A DNA stretch of 64,000 nt from Bacillus_BD sp963787345 (GCA_963787345.1 CAWBCW010000026.1:434001-498000), one strand, 5' to 3'. Positions 17,684 to 28,101 are shown, counted from the first letter of the stretch. The notes: generated from the letters alone by a model not told the origin. A program made the numbers and translations.

Positions 17684-19693
17684 ATGGAGCGTCAAACTGC
17701 AGAAAAAAGGATTGAAGAGCTAAGAAGTTTGTTAAATCAATACGGTCATGAATATTATGTTTTGGATCATCCATCCGTACCGGATTCTGAATACGATCAT
17801 TTATTAAACGAGTTAATTCAATTGGAAGAAGAATACCCGGATTTACAAATTCCTGACTCCCCTACGCAGCGTGTAGGGGGTCAGGTTCTCGATATGTTTC
17901 GGAAGGTTGCCCATGAATTTCCGATGTTAAGTCTTGGCAATGCCTTTAATGAGGCAGATTTACGAGATTTTGATCGGAAAGTTCGCCAAGCAGTTGGAGA
18001 TCAGTATGAATATGTTTGCGAATTGAAAATTGATGGATTGGCCGTTTCATTAAAATATGAAAATGGAATGTTTGTCCAAGGTTCAACACGCGGGGATGGC
18101 GAAACGGGTGAGGACATTACTGCAAACTTAAAAACGATTCATTCGATTCCATTACGATTACCACAGCCACTCTCGATTGAAGTGCGAGGGGAAGCCTTTA
18201 TGCCAAAGAATTCCTTTGCCAAATTAAACCAACAAAAAGAAGAAATTGGCGAGGAACCATTCGCGAACCCACGAAATGCTGCTGCAGGTTCGTTACGTCA
18301 ACTCGATCCGAAAATTGCAGCATCCCGTAAACTAGATATTTATTTATATTCAATCGCAGATAATGGCGGTGTTGAAATTACATCACATAGTGAAGGTCTG
18401 GATTGGTTGGATTCACTTGGATTTAAGACGAATCAGGAACGCAGAAAATGTGAGAATATCGACGAAGTACTAGAATATGTCAACGGATGGGTTGAAAAAC
18501 GGTCACAACTTTCATACGAGATTGATGGAATTGTGATTAAGGTGAATTCCTATGCTCATCACGAGATTCTTGGGACGACGGTGAAAAGTCCTCGCTGGTC
18601 CATTGCCTACAAATTTCCAGCTGAAGAAGTAGTTACAACTTTACTCGATATTGAGTTGAATGTCGGACGTACAGGTGTCGTGACGCCAACAGCCATTTTA
18701 GAGCCTGTAAAAGTAGCTGGTACAACGGTAGGGAGAGCTACTCTTCATAATGAAGATTTAATTCGTGAAAAAGATATTCGAATCGGTGATAAAGTCGTCA
18801 TTAAAAAAGCCGGAGATATCATTCCAGAAGTTGTGAATGTCATTCTTGATCAAAGGTCCGGTGAGGAAGAAGAATTTTACATGCCATCCCATTGTCCTGA
18901 GTGTGAAAGTGAACTCATCCGTTTAGAGGGTGAAGTCGCCCTTCGCTGTCTTAATCCGAGATGCCCAGCACAAATTCGCGAAGGATTAATCCACTTTGTG
19001 TCTCGAAACGCCATGAATATTGAAGGTCTCGGTGAAAAAGTGATCGGTCAATTATATGCTGAAAAATTGGTTGAGAATGTAGCCGATTTATATCGCTTAG
19101 AAAGAGAGAAACTACTGGGCTTAGAACGAATGGGGGAAAAATCAATTTCCAATCTATTACAGGCGATTGAAAACTCAAAAGAGAACTCATTAGAGCGGCT
19201 TGTATTCGGGTTAGGAATCCGTCATGTTGGAGCAAAAGCAGCGAAAACATTAGCGATTCAATATCAGGAAATGGATCAACTAGCCCAGACAACAATTGAA
19301 GAGTTGACGGCTATTAATGAGATCGGTGAAAAAATGGCTGATTCCGTCGTTACTTTTTTCCAATTAGAAGGGGTTCGTGAACTCATTGGAGAATTAAAAG
19401 ATTTAGGTTTAAATATGAAGTATACTGGAGTTATGCCTGTAACATCAAGTGAAGAAGCACAATCGATCTTCTTCGGTAAAACGGTTGTTTTAACAGGGAA
19501 AATGGAACAAATGACACGAAATGAAGCAAAAGAGAAAATTGAAGCTCTTGGCGGAAAAGTAGCGGGAAGTGTCAGTAAAAAAACGGATCTGGTCATTGCC
19601 GGAGAAGAGGCGGGCTCGAAATTAAAGAAAGCAGAAGAGTTAGGGATTACGGTCTGGAATGAGGAGAAACTGGTCGAAGAATTATCGAGGTAA
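17684..19693 (+). CDS. ligA: NAD+-dependent DNA ligase
   Basis: LigA seals nicks with NAD+ and is essential in bacteria. At 669 residues it is full length. Visible parts are the Ia domain with YYVLDHPSVPDSEYD, the adenylated lysine in CELKIDGLAVS (about residue 115), RGDGETGEDIT, the zinc finger CPECESEL...CLNPRCPAQ, helix-hairpin-helix repeats and a C-terminal BRCT domain (FFGKTVVLTGKM to VWNEEKLVEEL). AAAGGAAG precedes ATG 17684. It is followed 13 bases later by camS, as in B. subtilis. Confidence 0.96.
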   Translation: MERQTAEKRIEELRSLLNQYGHEYYVLDHPSVPDSEYDHLLNELIQLEEEYPDLQIPDSPTQRVGGQVLDMFRKVAHEFPMLSLGNAFNEADLRDFDRKVRQAVGDQYEYVCELKIDGLAVSLKYENGMFVQGSTRGDGETGEDITANLKTIHSIPLRLPQPLSIEVRGEAFMPKNSFAKLNQQKEEIGEEPFANPRNAAAGSLRQLDPKIAASRKLDIYLYSIADNGGVEITSHSEGLDWLDSLGFKTNQERRKCENIDEVLEYVNGWVEKRSQLSYEIDGIVIKVNSYAHHEILGTTVKSPRWSIAYKFPAEEVVTTLLDIELNVGRTGVVTPTAILEPVKVAGTTVGRATLHNEDLIREKDIRIGDKVVIKKAGDIIPEVVNVILDQRSGEEEEFYMPSHCPECESELIRLEGEVALRCLNPRCPAQIREGLIHFVSRNAMNIEGLGEKVIGQLYAEKLVENVADLYRLEREKLLGLERMGEKSISNLLQAIENSKENSLERLVFGLGIRHVGAKAAKTLAIQYQEMDQLAQTTIEELTAINEIGEKMADSVVTFFQLEGVRELIGELKDLGLNMKYTGVMPVTSSEEAQSIFFGKTVVLTGKMEQMTRNEAKEKIEALGGKVAGSVSKKTDLVIAGEEAGSKLKKAEELGITVWNEEKLVEELSR

Positions 19694-19706
19694 GAAGGTG
19701 TAGAAT

Positions 19707-20880
19707 GTGCGAAAAATCCTACTAGCAGCACTTGGGATTGTTTTAATACTCACGGGGTGTGCTCCTAACTTTGACAAGCAAGAAGAGGTTGTTCAGGATC
19801 AACAAGATTCAGAAGAGGAAAAGGCGATTATTCCCAAGTATAAGATTTCAGATGAATATTACCGGACGATTTTACCCTTTAAAGAGTCAGAATCAAGGGG
19901 ATTGGTCGTTAATAATGTAAGTACAAAATATAATTTAAATGAGTTTGAGACGGGTTTAATGAGAGTAGCGATGAATCATTTTGATCCAGACACCTATTTG
20001 TTCCAGGAGGGACAATACTTAGACAAAGGTACCGTGACATCGTGGTTGAGACGAGAATATACTCCTGAACAGTTAAAGGCAAGAGACCTTAAAGAAGATA
20101 AGAATGTTGGATTAAATCCAATTGATGATGAACAAGGAAGTATTGCTGAACGGAATGAAAAGAATCCGATTTACTTGGCTCATATTTTAGAACATAATTA
20201 TTTGATCAAGAACGACGACGGGAAAGGTCAAATTAGGCGGGGTTGTCATTGGCCTTGCGTTAAATTCTGTACATTATTATCAAAAAGAAGCATATGGTGC
20301 AACCTTTGAAACAAAAATCTCTCATGATCAATTAGCAGCCCAAGGGGAAAAAATGGGTGAAGAGGTGATCAAGCGATTAAGGACGATCGAAGGGCTTAGT
20401 GAAGTTCCGATAACGATCGCGTTATTTGAACAAGCAAGCCGGTCCTCTGTCATACCTGGAAATTTCTTTGCTTATGCGCATGCAAACAAAGGGAGTTCAA
20501 ACTTAAGTGATTGGAAAAACATTAACGAAAAATATGTACTGTTCCCATCTGGTGAAGCGACAGAGCAGCATCGAGACGATGTCACTTCTTTTTCCAACTT
20601 TAAACAAGATGTGGAAACGTATTTTCCTAACTTTAATGGTGTAGTTGGCCGATCCTTTTACATTGGAAATCAATTACATGAATTAAATATTGATATCCCT
20701 ATTCAATTTTATGGGAAAACAGAAGCTGTTGGCTTTACTCAGTTTGTTACAGGAAAAGTAATGGAACATTTCCCTGATTATATTGCCGTGCAAGTCAATA
20801 TTTCATCGGTACTTGGGCCAGAAGCTTTGATCGTAAAAGATGTAGATCAGAAAGAACCTTTTGTTCATATTTATAAATAA
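19707..20880 (+). pseudogene. camS: CamS/YerH-family lipoprotein gene with one frameshift
   Basis: The reading frame from GTG 19707 encodes a lipoprotein (signal ending LILTGC) of the CamS sex-pheromone family and runs to about 20222. The family sequence then continues one frame away: KVKLGGVVIGLALNSVHYY to the stop at 20878-20880. The total span is 3n+1 bases, so one extra base, probably in GGGAAAGG at 20219-20226, explains the break. Downstream conserved parts (GLSEVPITIALFEQ, VPGNFFAYAHA-like VIPGNFFAYAHAN) are intact. It may be a real mutation or a sequencing error. The neighbours ligA and the following terminator agree with the B. subtilis yerH locus. Confidence 0.85.
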
Positions 20881-20891
20881 GTGGTTTGTAG

Positions 20892-20967
20892 GGCGCCTTG
20901 ACTTAGAGAGAAAAATTTACACATATGTGGGAAAAGAATCGCATATCTCTAAGTTGGGCGTCTTTTT
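20892..20967 (+). terminator. Terminator after camS
   Basis: ACTTAGAGA (20901-20909) pairs with TCTCTAAGT (20946-20954), extended by CGCC with GGCG beyond a small internal loop, then TCTTTTT. The loop is long (36 bases). Confidence 0.7.
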
Positions 20968-21133
20968 GAGGTGCTAAATCTGTCATTCTGCTTATTAATA
21001 TATAACCTTTAAAAAAAATGTCGAAATAATTTTCTGAAAAATCTGATATAACCAGTACTATTTTTGTGGAATGTGTTATATAATAGTTTCAGAGTGTTAT
21101 TTAATGTAATATAACAAAGGAGGTTCAATTAAT

Positions 21134-22735
21134 TTGACTATACGCTCAACAGATATTCAAGTAGTTGGTGAAGTATTCGAAGGTTTTGAAACCATTCTAA
21201 CCCCTGAGGCACTACAATTTATCGAACAGTTGGAGAAGCGATTTGGCTCTAAAAGGAGAGAGCTCTTGATGCGGAGATATAAGAGACAAAAAGAGATCGA
21301 TCAAGGAGTACTTCCATCATTTTTACAAGAAACGGAATCGATCCGCAATGATGATAATTGGACCATTTGGCCTTTACCTCAGGATCTTCAAGACCGGCGT
21401 GTAGAAATTACAGGACCTACCGATAGAAAAATGGTCATTAATGCCCTCAATTCAGGTGCCAAAATGTTTATGGCAGATTTCGAAGATGCAACATCCCCGT
21501 CATGGCAAAACCTCATAGAAGGACAAATGAATTTAAAGGACGCAGTTAATCGAACAATTACCTTTCAAAATCCTGATGGCAGAGAATATCGACTAAATGA
21601 TCAAACAGCCGTATTACTCGTCCGTCCAAGAGGACTTCATCTCAAAGAAAAGAATCTATTACTAAATGGTAATGCCATTTCAGGAAGTTTTGTAGACTTT
21701 GGGTTGTACTTTTTCCATAATGCCCATGAACTGATTAAACGAGGAACAGGGCCATACTTTTATTTACCAAAACTAGAAAGTTATCTAGAGGCCCGCCTTT
21801 GGAATGAAATTTTTATTTTCGCACAGGAATATTTGAGAATTCCAAAAGGAACGATTAAGGCTACTGTCTTAATTGAAACTATCCTTGCTGCTTTTGAAAT
21901 GGATGAAATTCTTTATGAATTGAAAGAGCATTCAGCAGGACTGAATTGCGGAAGATGGGATTATATTTTTAGCTATATTAAAAAGCTTCGCAATCAAGAG
22001 AATGTGATTTTACCAGATCGTTCACAGGTGACGATGACCGTGCCGTTTATGAGATCCTATTCCCTGTTAACCATTAAAACATGTCATAAACGAAAAGCCC
22101 CAGCAATCGGAGGGATGGCTGCGCAAATCCCAGTTCGCGGTGATGAGCAGGCAAATGAAGAAGCCTTCGCTAAAGTTCGGGCGGATAAAGAAAGAGAGGC
22201 TCGCGATGGTCATGATGGTACATGGGTAGCCCATCCAGGCTTAGTACCAGTAGCAATGGAAGTATTTAATCGAGAGATGCCCGAAAACAACCAGATTTAT
22301 TCTGGAAAACAAGAAACCTTAGAAATAGATGCCGCTGACCTATTGGAGGTGCCAAGAGGAAGTATCACAGAGGCCGGTGTTCGCATGAATATTAGTGTGG
22401 GGATCCAATATATTGGGGCTTGGCTTTGTGGAAGAGGGGCAGTTCCAATCAACAATTTGATGGAAGATGCAGCAACAGCAGAGATCAGCCGTGCCCAGCT
22501 ATGGCAGTGGATTCGCCATCCTGAAGGTAAATTAGAAGATGGAAGGAAGGTAACGCTTGAGATGTATAAAAGCATTAAGGCGGAGGAGCTCGAAAAAATT
22601 AAGCAAGTGGTAGGGGAAGAATATTTTCATAAGGGCCGTTTCAATGAAGCTTCTAAACTATTTGATGAGTTGATTTTACAAGAAGAGTTTGTCGAATTCC
22701 TCACTTTACCAGGTTATGGAAGGCTTGATGCTTGA
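21134..22735 (+). CDS. aceB: Malate synthase A
   Basis: Malate synthase condenses glyoxylate with acetyl-CoA in the glyoxylate shunt. The 533 residues match the A-type. Marks include MADFEDATSPSW (about residue 112), RPRGLHLKEKN, PKLESYLEARLWN, the TVLIETILAAFEMDEIL segment and CGRWDYIFSYIKK, ending with NLMEDAATAEISRAQLWQW. The start is TTG 21134 with a perfect AAAGGAGG ten bases before. aceA follows after 52 bases, so the two form an operon. B. subtilis lacks this pair; here it lies between camS and the gat genes. Confidence 0.95.
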   Translation: MTIRSTDIQVVGEVFEGFETILTPEALQFIEQLEKRFGSKRRELLMRRYKRQKEIDQGVLPSFLQETESIRNDDNWTIWPLPQDLQDRRVEITGPTDRKMVINALNSGAKMFMADFEDATSPSWQNLIEGQMNLKDAVNRTITFQNPDGREYRLNDQTAVLLVRPRGLHLKEKNLLLNGNAISGSFVDFGLYFFHNAHELIKRGTGPYFYLPKLESYLEARLWNEIFIFAQEYLRIPKGTIKATVLIETILAAFEMDEILYELKEHSAGLNCGRWDYIFSYIKKLRNQENVILPDRSQVTMTVPFMRSYSLLTIKTCHKRKAPAIGGMAAQIPVRGDEQANEEAFAKVRADKEREARDGHDGTWVAHPGLVPVAMEVFNREMPENNQIYSGKQETLEIDAADLLEVPRGSITEAGVRMNISVGIQYIGAWLCGRGAVPINNLMEDAATAEISRAQLWQWIRHPEGKLEDGRKVTLEMYKSIKAEELEKIKQVVGEEYFHKGRFNEASKLFDELILQEEFVEFLTLPGYGRLDA

Positions 22736-22787
22736 AGGTTTTGAGATTTTGAGATTGATACATTAATAAAAAAGGGGATGAATGTTC

Positions 22788-24074
22788 ATGCAAAATCGTA
22801 GAATTCAAGAGTTAACTTATCGTTGGAATACGGACGCTCGTTGGAGAGGAATTGAAAGACCATACAGTGCTGAGGATGTTATTAAATTAAGAGGTTCCAT
22901 AGATATTGAACATACGCTCGCTAAAAAAGGAGCTGAAAAGCTATGGAAGTATCTACATGAAGAAGACTTTGTTCGGGCGCTTGGAGCGTTAACAGGGAAT
23001 CAAGCGGTTCAACAAGTTAAGGCGGGTCTTAAAGCTATCTATTTAAGCGGCTGGCAGGTGGCAGCTGATGCAAACCTTTCAGGGCATATGTATCCAGACC
23101 AAAGCTTATATCCAGTAAATAGTGTTCCAAACGTTGTTAAACGAATTAATCAAGCCTTACAACGTGCAGACCAAATCCATCATTTAGAAGGCGACGATTC
23201 GATTGATTGGTTCCAACCGATTGTAGCAGATGCCGAGGCAGGGTTTGGCGGACAGTTAAACTGCTTTGAATTAATGAAGGGGATGATTGAAGCAGGAGCG
23301 TCAGGTGTTCACTTTGAAGATCAGCTTTCATCTGAAAAGAAATGTGGACATCTTGGTGGAAAAGTTCTTTTACCAACGCAAACAGCGGTTAAAAACTTGG
23401 TTGCTGCTCGACTTGCGGCAGATGTGATGGGAACGCCGACGCTTTTAATTGCCCGTACAGATGCAGATGCAGCTGACTTAATTACAAGTGATGTAGATCC
23501 AGCTGATAGACCATTTATTACAGGTGAAAGAACACCTGAAGGATTCTTCCGAACAAGAGCAGGTATTGATCAAGCGATTGCTCGCGGTCTTTCTTATGCA
23601 CCATATGCAGATTTAATTTGGTGTGAAACGTCTGAGCCGAATCTTGAAGATGCAAGACGCTTCGCTGATGCGATTCATGAAAAGTTCCCAGGAAAACTAT
23701 TAGCTTACAACTGTTCTCCTTCGTTTAACTGGAAGAAAAAGCTTGATGAAAAAACGATTGCTACGTTCCAAGAAGAAATTGCGAAGATGGGCTACAAGTT
23801 CCAATTCGTTACACTTGCCGGCTTCCACTCACTCAACCATAGCATGTTTGAACTTGCTCGCGGATACAAAGATTACGGCATGGCCGCATACTCTAGCTTA
23901 CAACAGGCAGAGTTTGATAGTGAGGAATACGGATATACAGCAACAAGACACCAACGCGAAGTAGGAACAGGTTACTTCGACCAAGTTTCTATGGTTGTCA
24001 CAGGCGGAACTTCATCTACTACCGCATTAAAAGGCTCAACAGAAGCAGAACAATTTTCTTCGGATTCTAAATAA
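22788..24074 (+). CDS. aceA: Isocitrate lyase
   Basis: AceA splits isocitrate into succinate and glyoxylate, feeding AceB next door. The 428 residues carry the active-site signature KKCGHLGGKVL (about residue 185), metal-site residues in VADAEAGFGG, and LAYNCSPSFNWKK. AAAGGGG at 22771 fits ATG 22788 better than the ATG at 22782. A clean terminator follows at 24092. Confidence 0.96.
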   Translation: MQNRRIQELTYRWNTDARWRGIERPYSAEDVIKLRGSIDIEHTLAKKGAEKLWKYLHEEDFVRALGALTGNQAVQQVKAGLKAIYLSGWQVAADANLSGHMYPDQSLYPVNSVPNVVKRINQALQRADQIHHLEGDDSIDWFQPIVADAEAGFGGQLNCFELMKGMIEAGASGVHFEDQLSSEKKCGHLGGKVLLPTQTAVKNLVAARLAADVMGTPTLLIARTDADAADLITSDVDPADRPFITGERTPEGFFRTRAGIDQAIARGLSYAPYADLIWCETSEPNLEDARRFADAIHEKFPGKLLAYNCSPSFNWKKKLDEKTIATFQEEIAKMGYKFQFVTLAGFHSLNHSMFELARGYKDYGMAAYSSLQQAEFDSEEYGYTATRHQREVGTGYFDQVSMVVTGGTSSTTALKGSTEAEQFSSDSK

Positions 24075-24091
24075 ATACTAGATACGAAATG

Positions 24092-24123
24092 AACCCCCTT
24101 TTCTTTGAGAAGGGGGTTTTTGT
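24092..24123 (+). terminator. Terminator of aceBA
   Basis: AACCCCCTT (24092-24100) pairs with AAGGGGGTT (24110-24118), followed by a T run. Confidence 0.88.
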
Positions 24124-24230
24124 TTAGTATGATTAAGTTGAGAAGCTTTTGATCCTTATTAACAACTGTTTAGCACTTGTTAAAATAAATCATATACATA
24201 ATAATTAAGAAAAGGGAGGGGGGTGTTGTC

Positions 24231-24674
24231 TTGACGGAATCAAAGGTTGAGGAATATCTGAAACAAGGGATATATGGACCAAAAGAGACTAATCCTGGAG
24301 AACGAAGGCAATTTTTGGGGACGATTCGAGAGAGAATCGAAATTGCTTTAACGAAAGCACAAGTGATGGAAGATGAACTCTATATCGAGATCGAACGAGC
24401 GATGAAAAAACATCCGAGTCTACAGTTGTTATTAAATGGAGAGATTGACTATCGCTTTTTATCAAAATATATCGGATTAGCCAACCAACAACAAATCCCC
24501 TTTACCATTGTAACAAATAAAGATCATCAAACAGATATCGGACTCGTTCTGACACACGAAGATGCAGTAAACAAAGAGGAAATATATGTGAAGAAAAAGC
24601 ATATTCCATTTGAAGTAGGACCATCGACTAAAAAGAAAAAAGGCTTATTTTCTATTTTTAAAAAGCGCAAATAA
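24231..24674 (+). CDS. YueI family protein (DUF1694)
   Basis: A 147-residue soluble protein. The opening EEYLKQGIYGPKETNPGERRQFLGTIRERI and the following LTKAQVM are the signature of the DUF1694/YueI family of Firmicutes. The middle (HPSLQLLLNGEIDYRFLSKYI) is also typical. The C-terminus is strongly lysine-rich. TTG 24231 starts the frame after GGGAGGGGGGTG. The family has no known function. It stands alone between aceBA and gatC. Confidence 0.8.
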   Translation: MTESKVEEYLKQGIYGPKETNPGERRQFLGTIRERIEIALTKAQVMEDELYIEIERAMKKHPSLQLLLNGEIDYRFLSKYIGLANQQQIPFTIVTNKDHQTDIGLVLTHEDAVNKEEIYVKKKHIPFEVGPSTKKKKGLFSIFKKRK

Positions 24675-24801
24675 ATGTTCAAAAAAAGTTACAGGCATTG
24701 GCATATGTTCAATGCCTGAAAATCTTGTTTAGGTCGTTAAAGTTTGATATTATCAATATTATTGCGTACACACTGTTCGAACCATTTAGGAGGTGACCGA
24801 G

Positions 24802-25092
24802 ATGACAAGAATTACAATTGATGAGGTAAAACATGTGGCCAATTTGGCAAGACTTGCAATTACGGAGGAAGAAGCTGAAAAGTTCTCCAAGCAATTAGAT
24901 GATATTATTTCATTTGCTGAACAATTGAATGAGCTGGATACGGATCACGTAGAGCCAACTTCACATGTATTGGACATGAAAAATATATTCCGTGAAGATG
25001 TTGCAAAACCAGGTCTGCCAGTTGAAGAAGTTGTGAAGAATGCCCCAGATCATGAAAACGGGCAAATAAAAGTTCCAGCTATTATTGAGTAA
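24802..25092 (+). CDS. gatC: Asp-tRNA(Asn)/Glu-tRNA(Gln) amidotransferase subunit C
   Basis: GatC is the small subunit that holds GatA and GatB together in the enzyme that amidates Glu-tRNA(Gln). The 96-residue protein has the family pattern VKHVANLARLAITEEEAEKF and the later FREDVAKPGLPVEEVVKNAP. ATG 24802 follows TAGGAGGTG by six bases; a GTG at 24793 lies inside that site and is unlikely. First gene of gatCAB. Confidence 0.95.
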   Translation: MTRITIDEVKHVANLARLAITEEEAEKFSKQLDDIISFAEQLNELDTDHVEPTSHVLDMKNIFREDVAKPGLPVEEVVKNAPDHENGQIKVPAIIE

Positions 25093-25106
25093 GAGGAGGA
25101 GACGCG

Positions 25107-26564
25107 GTGAGTTTGTTTGATCAAAAGGTAGCAGACTTGCATGTGCTGTTACAAAAAAAAGAAATCACAGTGTCTGATCTTGTTGATGAATCGTATAAAC
25201 GGATTCAAGAGGTAGAAGACAAGGTACAGGCTTTTTTAACATTAGATGAAGAAAACGCTCGTCAAGCTGCTAAAAAGTTAGACGAAAAGGTTGGCACTGA
25301 CGAAGCGAAGGGACTATTATTTGGAATGCCAATTGGCTTGAAAGATAATATTGTCACAAATGGTTTACGAACAACTTGTGCAAGCAGAATGCTCGAAAAC
25401 TTCGACCCCATTTATAATGCAACGGTTGTTGATCATTTACATAAAGCAGATACAATTACGATTGGTAAATTAAATATGGACGAGTTTGCTATGGGTTCTT
25501 CTACCGAAAACTCGTTTTTCAAGAAAACCAAAAATCCTTGGAATTTAGAAGCTGTACCGGGTGGCTCTTCAGGTGGTTCAGCTGCTGCAGTTGCTGCGGG
25601 TGAGGTACTATTTTCCTTAGGTTCTGATACAGGCGGTTCAATTCGACAACCGGCTGCGTTTTGTGGTGTTGTTGGCTTAAAGCCTACATATGGTCGTGTA
25701 TCTCGTCATGGTTTAGTTGCATTTGCTTCTTCACTAGACCAAATTGGTCCGATAACAAGAACCGTTGAAGACAATGCCTATTTACTCCAAGCCATTTCTG
25801 GTTTAGACCCAATGGATTCTACATCAGCGAATATTGATGTTCCTAATTACCTTGATGCTTTAACTGGCGATATTAAAGGCTTAAAAATCGCCGTACCAAA
25901 GGAATACTTAGGTGAAGGCGTCGGAGAAGAAGCTCGTCAATCTGTATTAGATGCACTAAAGGTATTGGAAAAACTGGGTGCAGAATGGGAAGAGGTTTCG
26001 CTGCCACATTCGAAATACGCGTTAGCAGCTTATTATTTATTATCATCATCTGAAGCGTCGGCTAACTTAGCCCGTTTTGATGGGGTTCGTTACGGCTACC
26101 GTTCACCTAACTCTGAAAACCTCATGGACTTGTATAAAAATACAAGAGCAGAGGGATTCGGAGATGAAGTTAAAGTGAGAATTATGCTTGGAACGTTCGC
26201 CCTTAGCTCTGGTTATTATGATGCCTATTATAAAAAGGCGCAGAAGGCTCGTACCTTGATTAAGAAGGACTTTGAAGATATATTCCAAAAATACGATGTC
26301 ATTATTGGACCAACAAACCCAAGACCTGCATTCAAAATTGGTGAATTGATTTCAGATCCATTAACGATGTATGCGAACGATATTTTAACGATTCCAGTTA
26401 ACCTTGCGGGTGTACCAGGAATCTCTGTTCCATGTGGTTTTGCCGATGGATTACCGCTTGGATTACAAATCATTGGAAAACATTTTGATGAAAGTACGGT
26501 TTACCGTGTTGCTCATGCATTTGAGCAAGCAACGGATTATCATAAGAAAAAGCCTGCACTGTAA
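25107..26564 (+). CDS. gatA: Glu-tRNA(Gln) amidotransferase subunit A
   Basis: GatA is the glutaminase subunit of the amidotransferase. The 485 residues carry the amidase signature: catalytic lysine in GLKDNI (about residue 79), the glycine/serine-rich PGGSSGGSAAAVAAG (about residue 150) and the catalytic serine in GSDTGGSIRQPAAFCG (about residue 175). GTG start with GAGGAGG before it. It lies 14 bases after gatC and 12 before gatB. Confidence 0.96.
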   Translation: MSLFDQKVADLHVLLQKKEITVSDLVDESYKRIQEVEDKVQAFLTLDEENARQAAKKLDEKVGTDEAKGLLFGMPIGLKDNIVTNGLRTTCASRMLENFDPIYNATVVDHLHKADTITIGKLNMDEFAMGSSTENSFFKKTKNPWNLEAVPGGSSGGSAAAVAAGEVLFSLGSDTGGSIRQPAAFCGVVGLKPTYGRVSRHGLVAFASSLDQIGPITRTVEDNAYLLQAISGLDPMDSTSANIDVPNYLDALTGDIKGLKIAVPKEYLGEGVGEEARQSVLDALKVLEKLGAEWEEVSLPHSKYALAAYYLLSSSEASANLARFDGVRYGYRSPNSENLMDLYKNTRAEGFGDEVKVRIMLGTFALSSGYYDAYYKKAQKARTLIKKDFEDIFQKYDVIIGPTNPRPAFKIGELISDPLTMYANDILTIPVNLAGVPGISVPCGFADGLPLGLQIIGKHFDESTVYRVAHAFEQATDYHKKKPAL

Positions 26565-26576
26565 GGGGGGAAAACA

Positions 26577-28004
26577 TTGGAATTTGAAACTGTCATTGGA
26601 CTTGAAGTCCACGTTGAATTAAAAACGGAATCAAAAATCTTTTCAGCAAGCCCGAATCAATTTGGAGCAGATCCAAATACAAATACATCTGTAGTTGAAC
26701 TTGGTTATCCAGGCGTACTACCAGTTTTAAATAAAAAGGTAGTCGATTTTGGAATGAAAGCATGTATGGCCTTAAATTGTGAAGTTGCATCCCATACAAA
26801 ATTTGACCGAAAAAACTATTTTTATCCTGACAATCCAAAAGCCTACCAAATTTCTCAATTCGATAAACCAATTGGTGAGCATGGCTGGATTGAAATTGAA
26901 GTAGACGGCTATAAGAAGAAAATTGGGATTACCCGTATCCATTTAGAAGAGGATGCTGGTAAATTAAATCACGAAGGCAGATACTCTTTATGTGATTATA
27001 ACCGTCAAGGAACACCGCTAATTGAAATTGTATCTGAGCCAGATATCCGTACGCCCAATGAGGCCTATGCCTTTTTGGAAAAGTTAAAATCGATTATTCA
27101 ATATACAGGAGTATCCGATTGTAAAATGGAAGAAGGATCACTTCGCTGTGATGCGAATATTTCTTTAAGACCAGTTGGGCAAAAAGAATTTGGAACAAAA
27201 GCTGAGTTAAAGAACTTGAACTCTTTCAACTTTGTTCGTAAAGGTCTAGAGTATGAGGAAAAAAGACAAGCACAAGTCCTTCGTTCTGGCGGTGTCATCG
27301 AGCAAGAAACACGTCGTTATGATGATGCTAACAATACAACGCTTCTCATGCGTGTAAAAGAGGGTTCTGATGATTATCGTTATTTCCCAGAGCCTGATTT
27401 ATTAGATATTTATATTGACGAAGATTGGAAAGCGCGTATACGCGCAGAAATTCCAGAGCTTCCAGATGAACGCCAAAAACGTTATGTAGAAGAACTTGGA
27501 TTGCCTGCCTATGATGCTGCTGTATTAACGATCACAAAAGAAATGTCTGATTTCTTTGAAGCAACAGTAGCTACAGGTGCGGATGCGAAGCTTGCTTCCA
27601 ACTGGATGATGGGGGATGTGTCAGCATACCTTAATGCAGAGCAGAAGGAACTTGATGAAGTGGCTCTTACTCCAGAAGGACTAGCAGGGATGATTAAATT
27701 GATCACAGACGGCACAATTTCTTCTAAAATTGCCAAAACTGTATTCAAAGAGTTAATCGAAAATGGCGGAGATGCCGAGAAAATCGTCAAGGAAAAAGGC
27801 CTTGTTCAAGTATCTGATGAGGGAGCCCTATTAACATGGGTAACCGAAGCAATTGCGAACAATCCGAAATCAGTTGAAGACTTTAAAAATGGGAAGAAGA
27901 AAGCAGTTGGTTCATTAGTAGGTCAAGTCATGAAGGCCTCTAAAGGACAAGCAAACCCGCAAATGGTCAATAAAATTCTCATGGAAGAATTAAACAAGCT
28001 ATAA
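26577..28004 (+). CDS. gatB: Glu-tRNA(Gln) amidotransferase subunit B
   Basis: GatB binds and phosphorylates the mischarged tRNA. The 475 residues begin with EFETVIGLEVHVELKTESK and contain the cradle-domain parts FDRKNYFYPDNPKAYQISQ, IHLEEDAGKL and RQGTPLIEIVSEPD, plus the C-terminal YqeY-like helical tail ending ANPQMVNKILMEELNKL. The start is TTG 26577 after AAGGGGGG. Last gene of the operon. Confidence 0.96.
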   Translation: MEFETVIGLEVHVELKTESKIFSASPNQFGADPNTNTSVVELGYPGVLPVLNKKVVDFGMKACMALNCEVASHTKFDRKNYFYPDNPKAYQISQFDKPIGEHGWIEIEVDGYKKKIGITRIHLEEDAGKLNHEGRYSLCDYNRQGTPLIEIVSEPDIRTPNEAYAFLEKLKSIIQYTGVSDCKMEEGSLRCDANISLRPVGQKEFGTKAELKNLNSFNFVRKGLEYEEKRQAQVLRSGGVIEQETRRYDDANNTTLLMRVKEGSDDYRYFPEPDLLDIYIDEDWKARIRAEIPELPDERQKRYVEELGLPAYDAAVLTITKEMSDFFEATVATGADAKLASNWMMGDVSAYLNAEQKELDEVALTPEGLAGMIKLITDGTISSKIAKTVFKELIENGGDAEKIVKEKGLVQVSDEGALLTWVTEAIANNPKSVEDFKNGKKKAVGSLVGQVMKASKGQANPQMVNKILMEELNKL

Positions 28005-28010
28005 AAGATA

Positions 28011-28042
28011 AACGCTGGCAATTCATTTGCCAGCGTTTTTTT
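28011..28042 (+). terminator. Terminator of gatCAB
   Basis: AACGCTGGCA (28011-28020) pairs perfectly with TGCCAGCGTT (28028-28037), followed by seven T. Confidence 0.92.
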
Positions 28043-28101
28043 CGATAGGAAATATTCCTTTATTACGACAAAAAACTTTCTATTTCCCAGGAAAGAACAA
28101 C

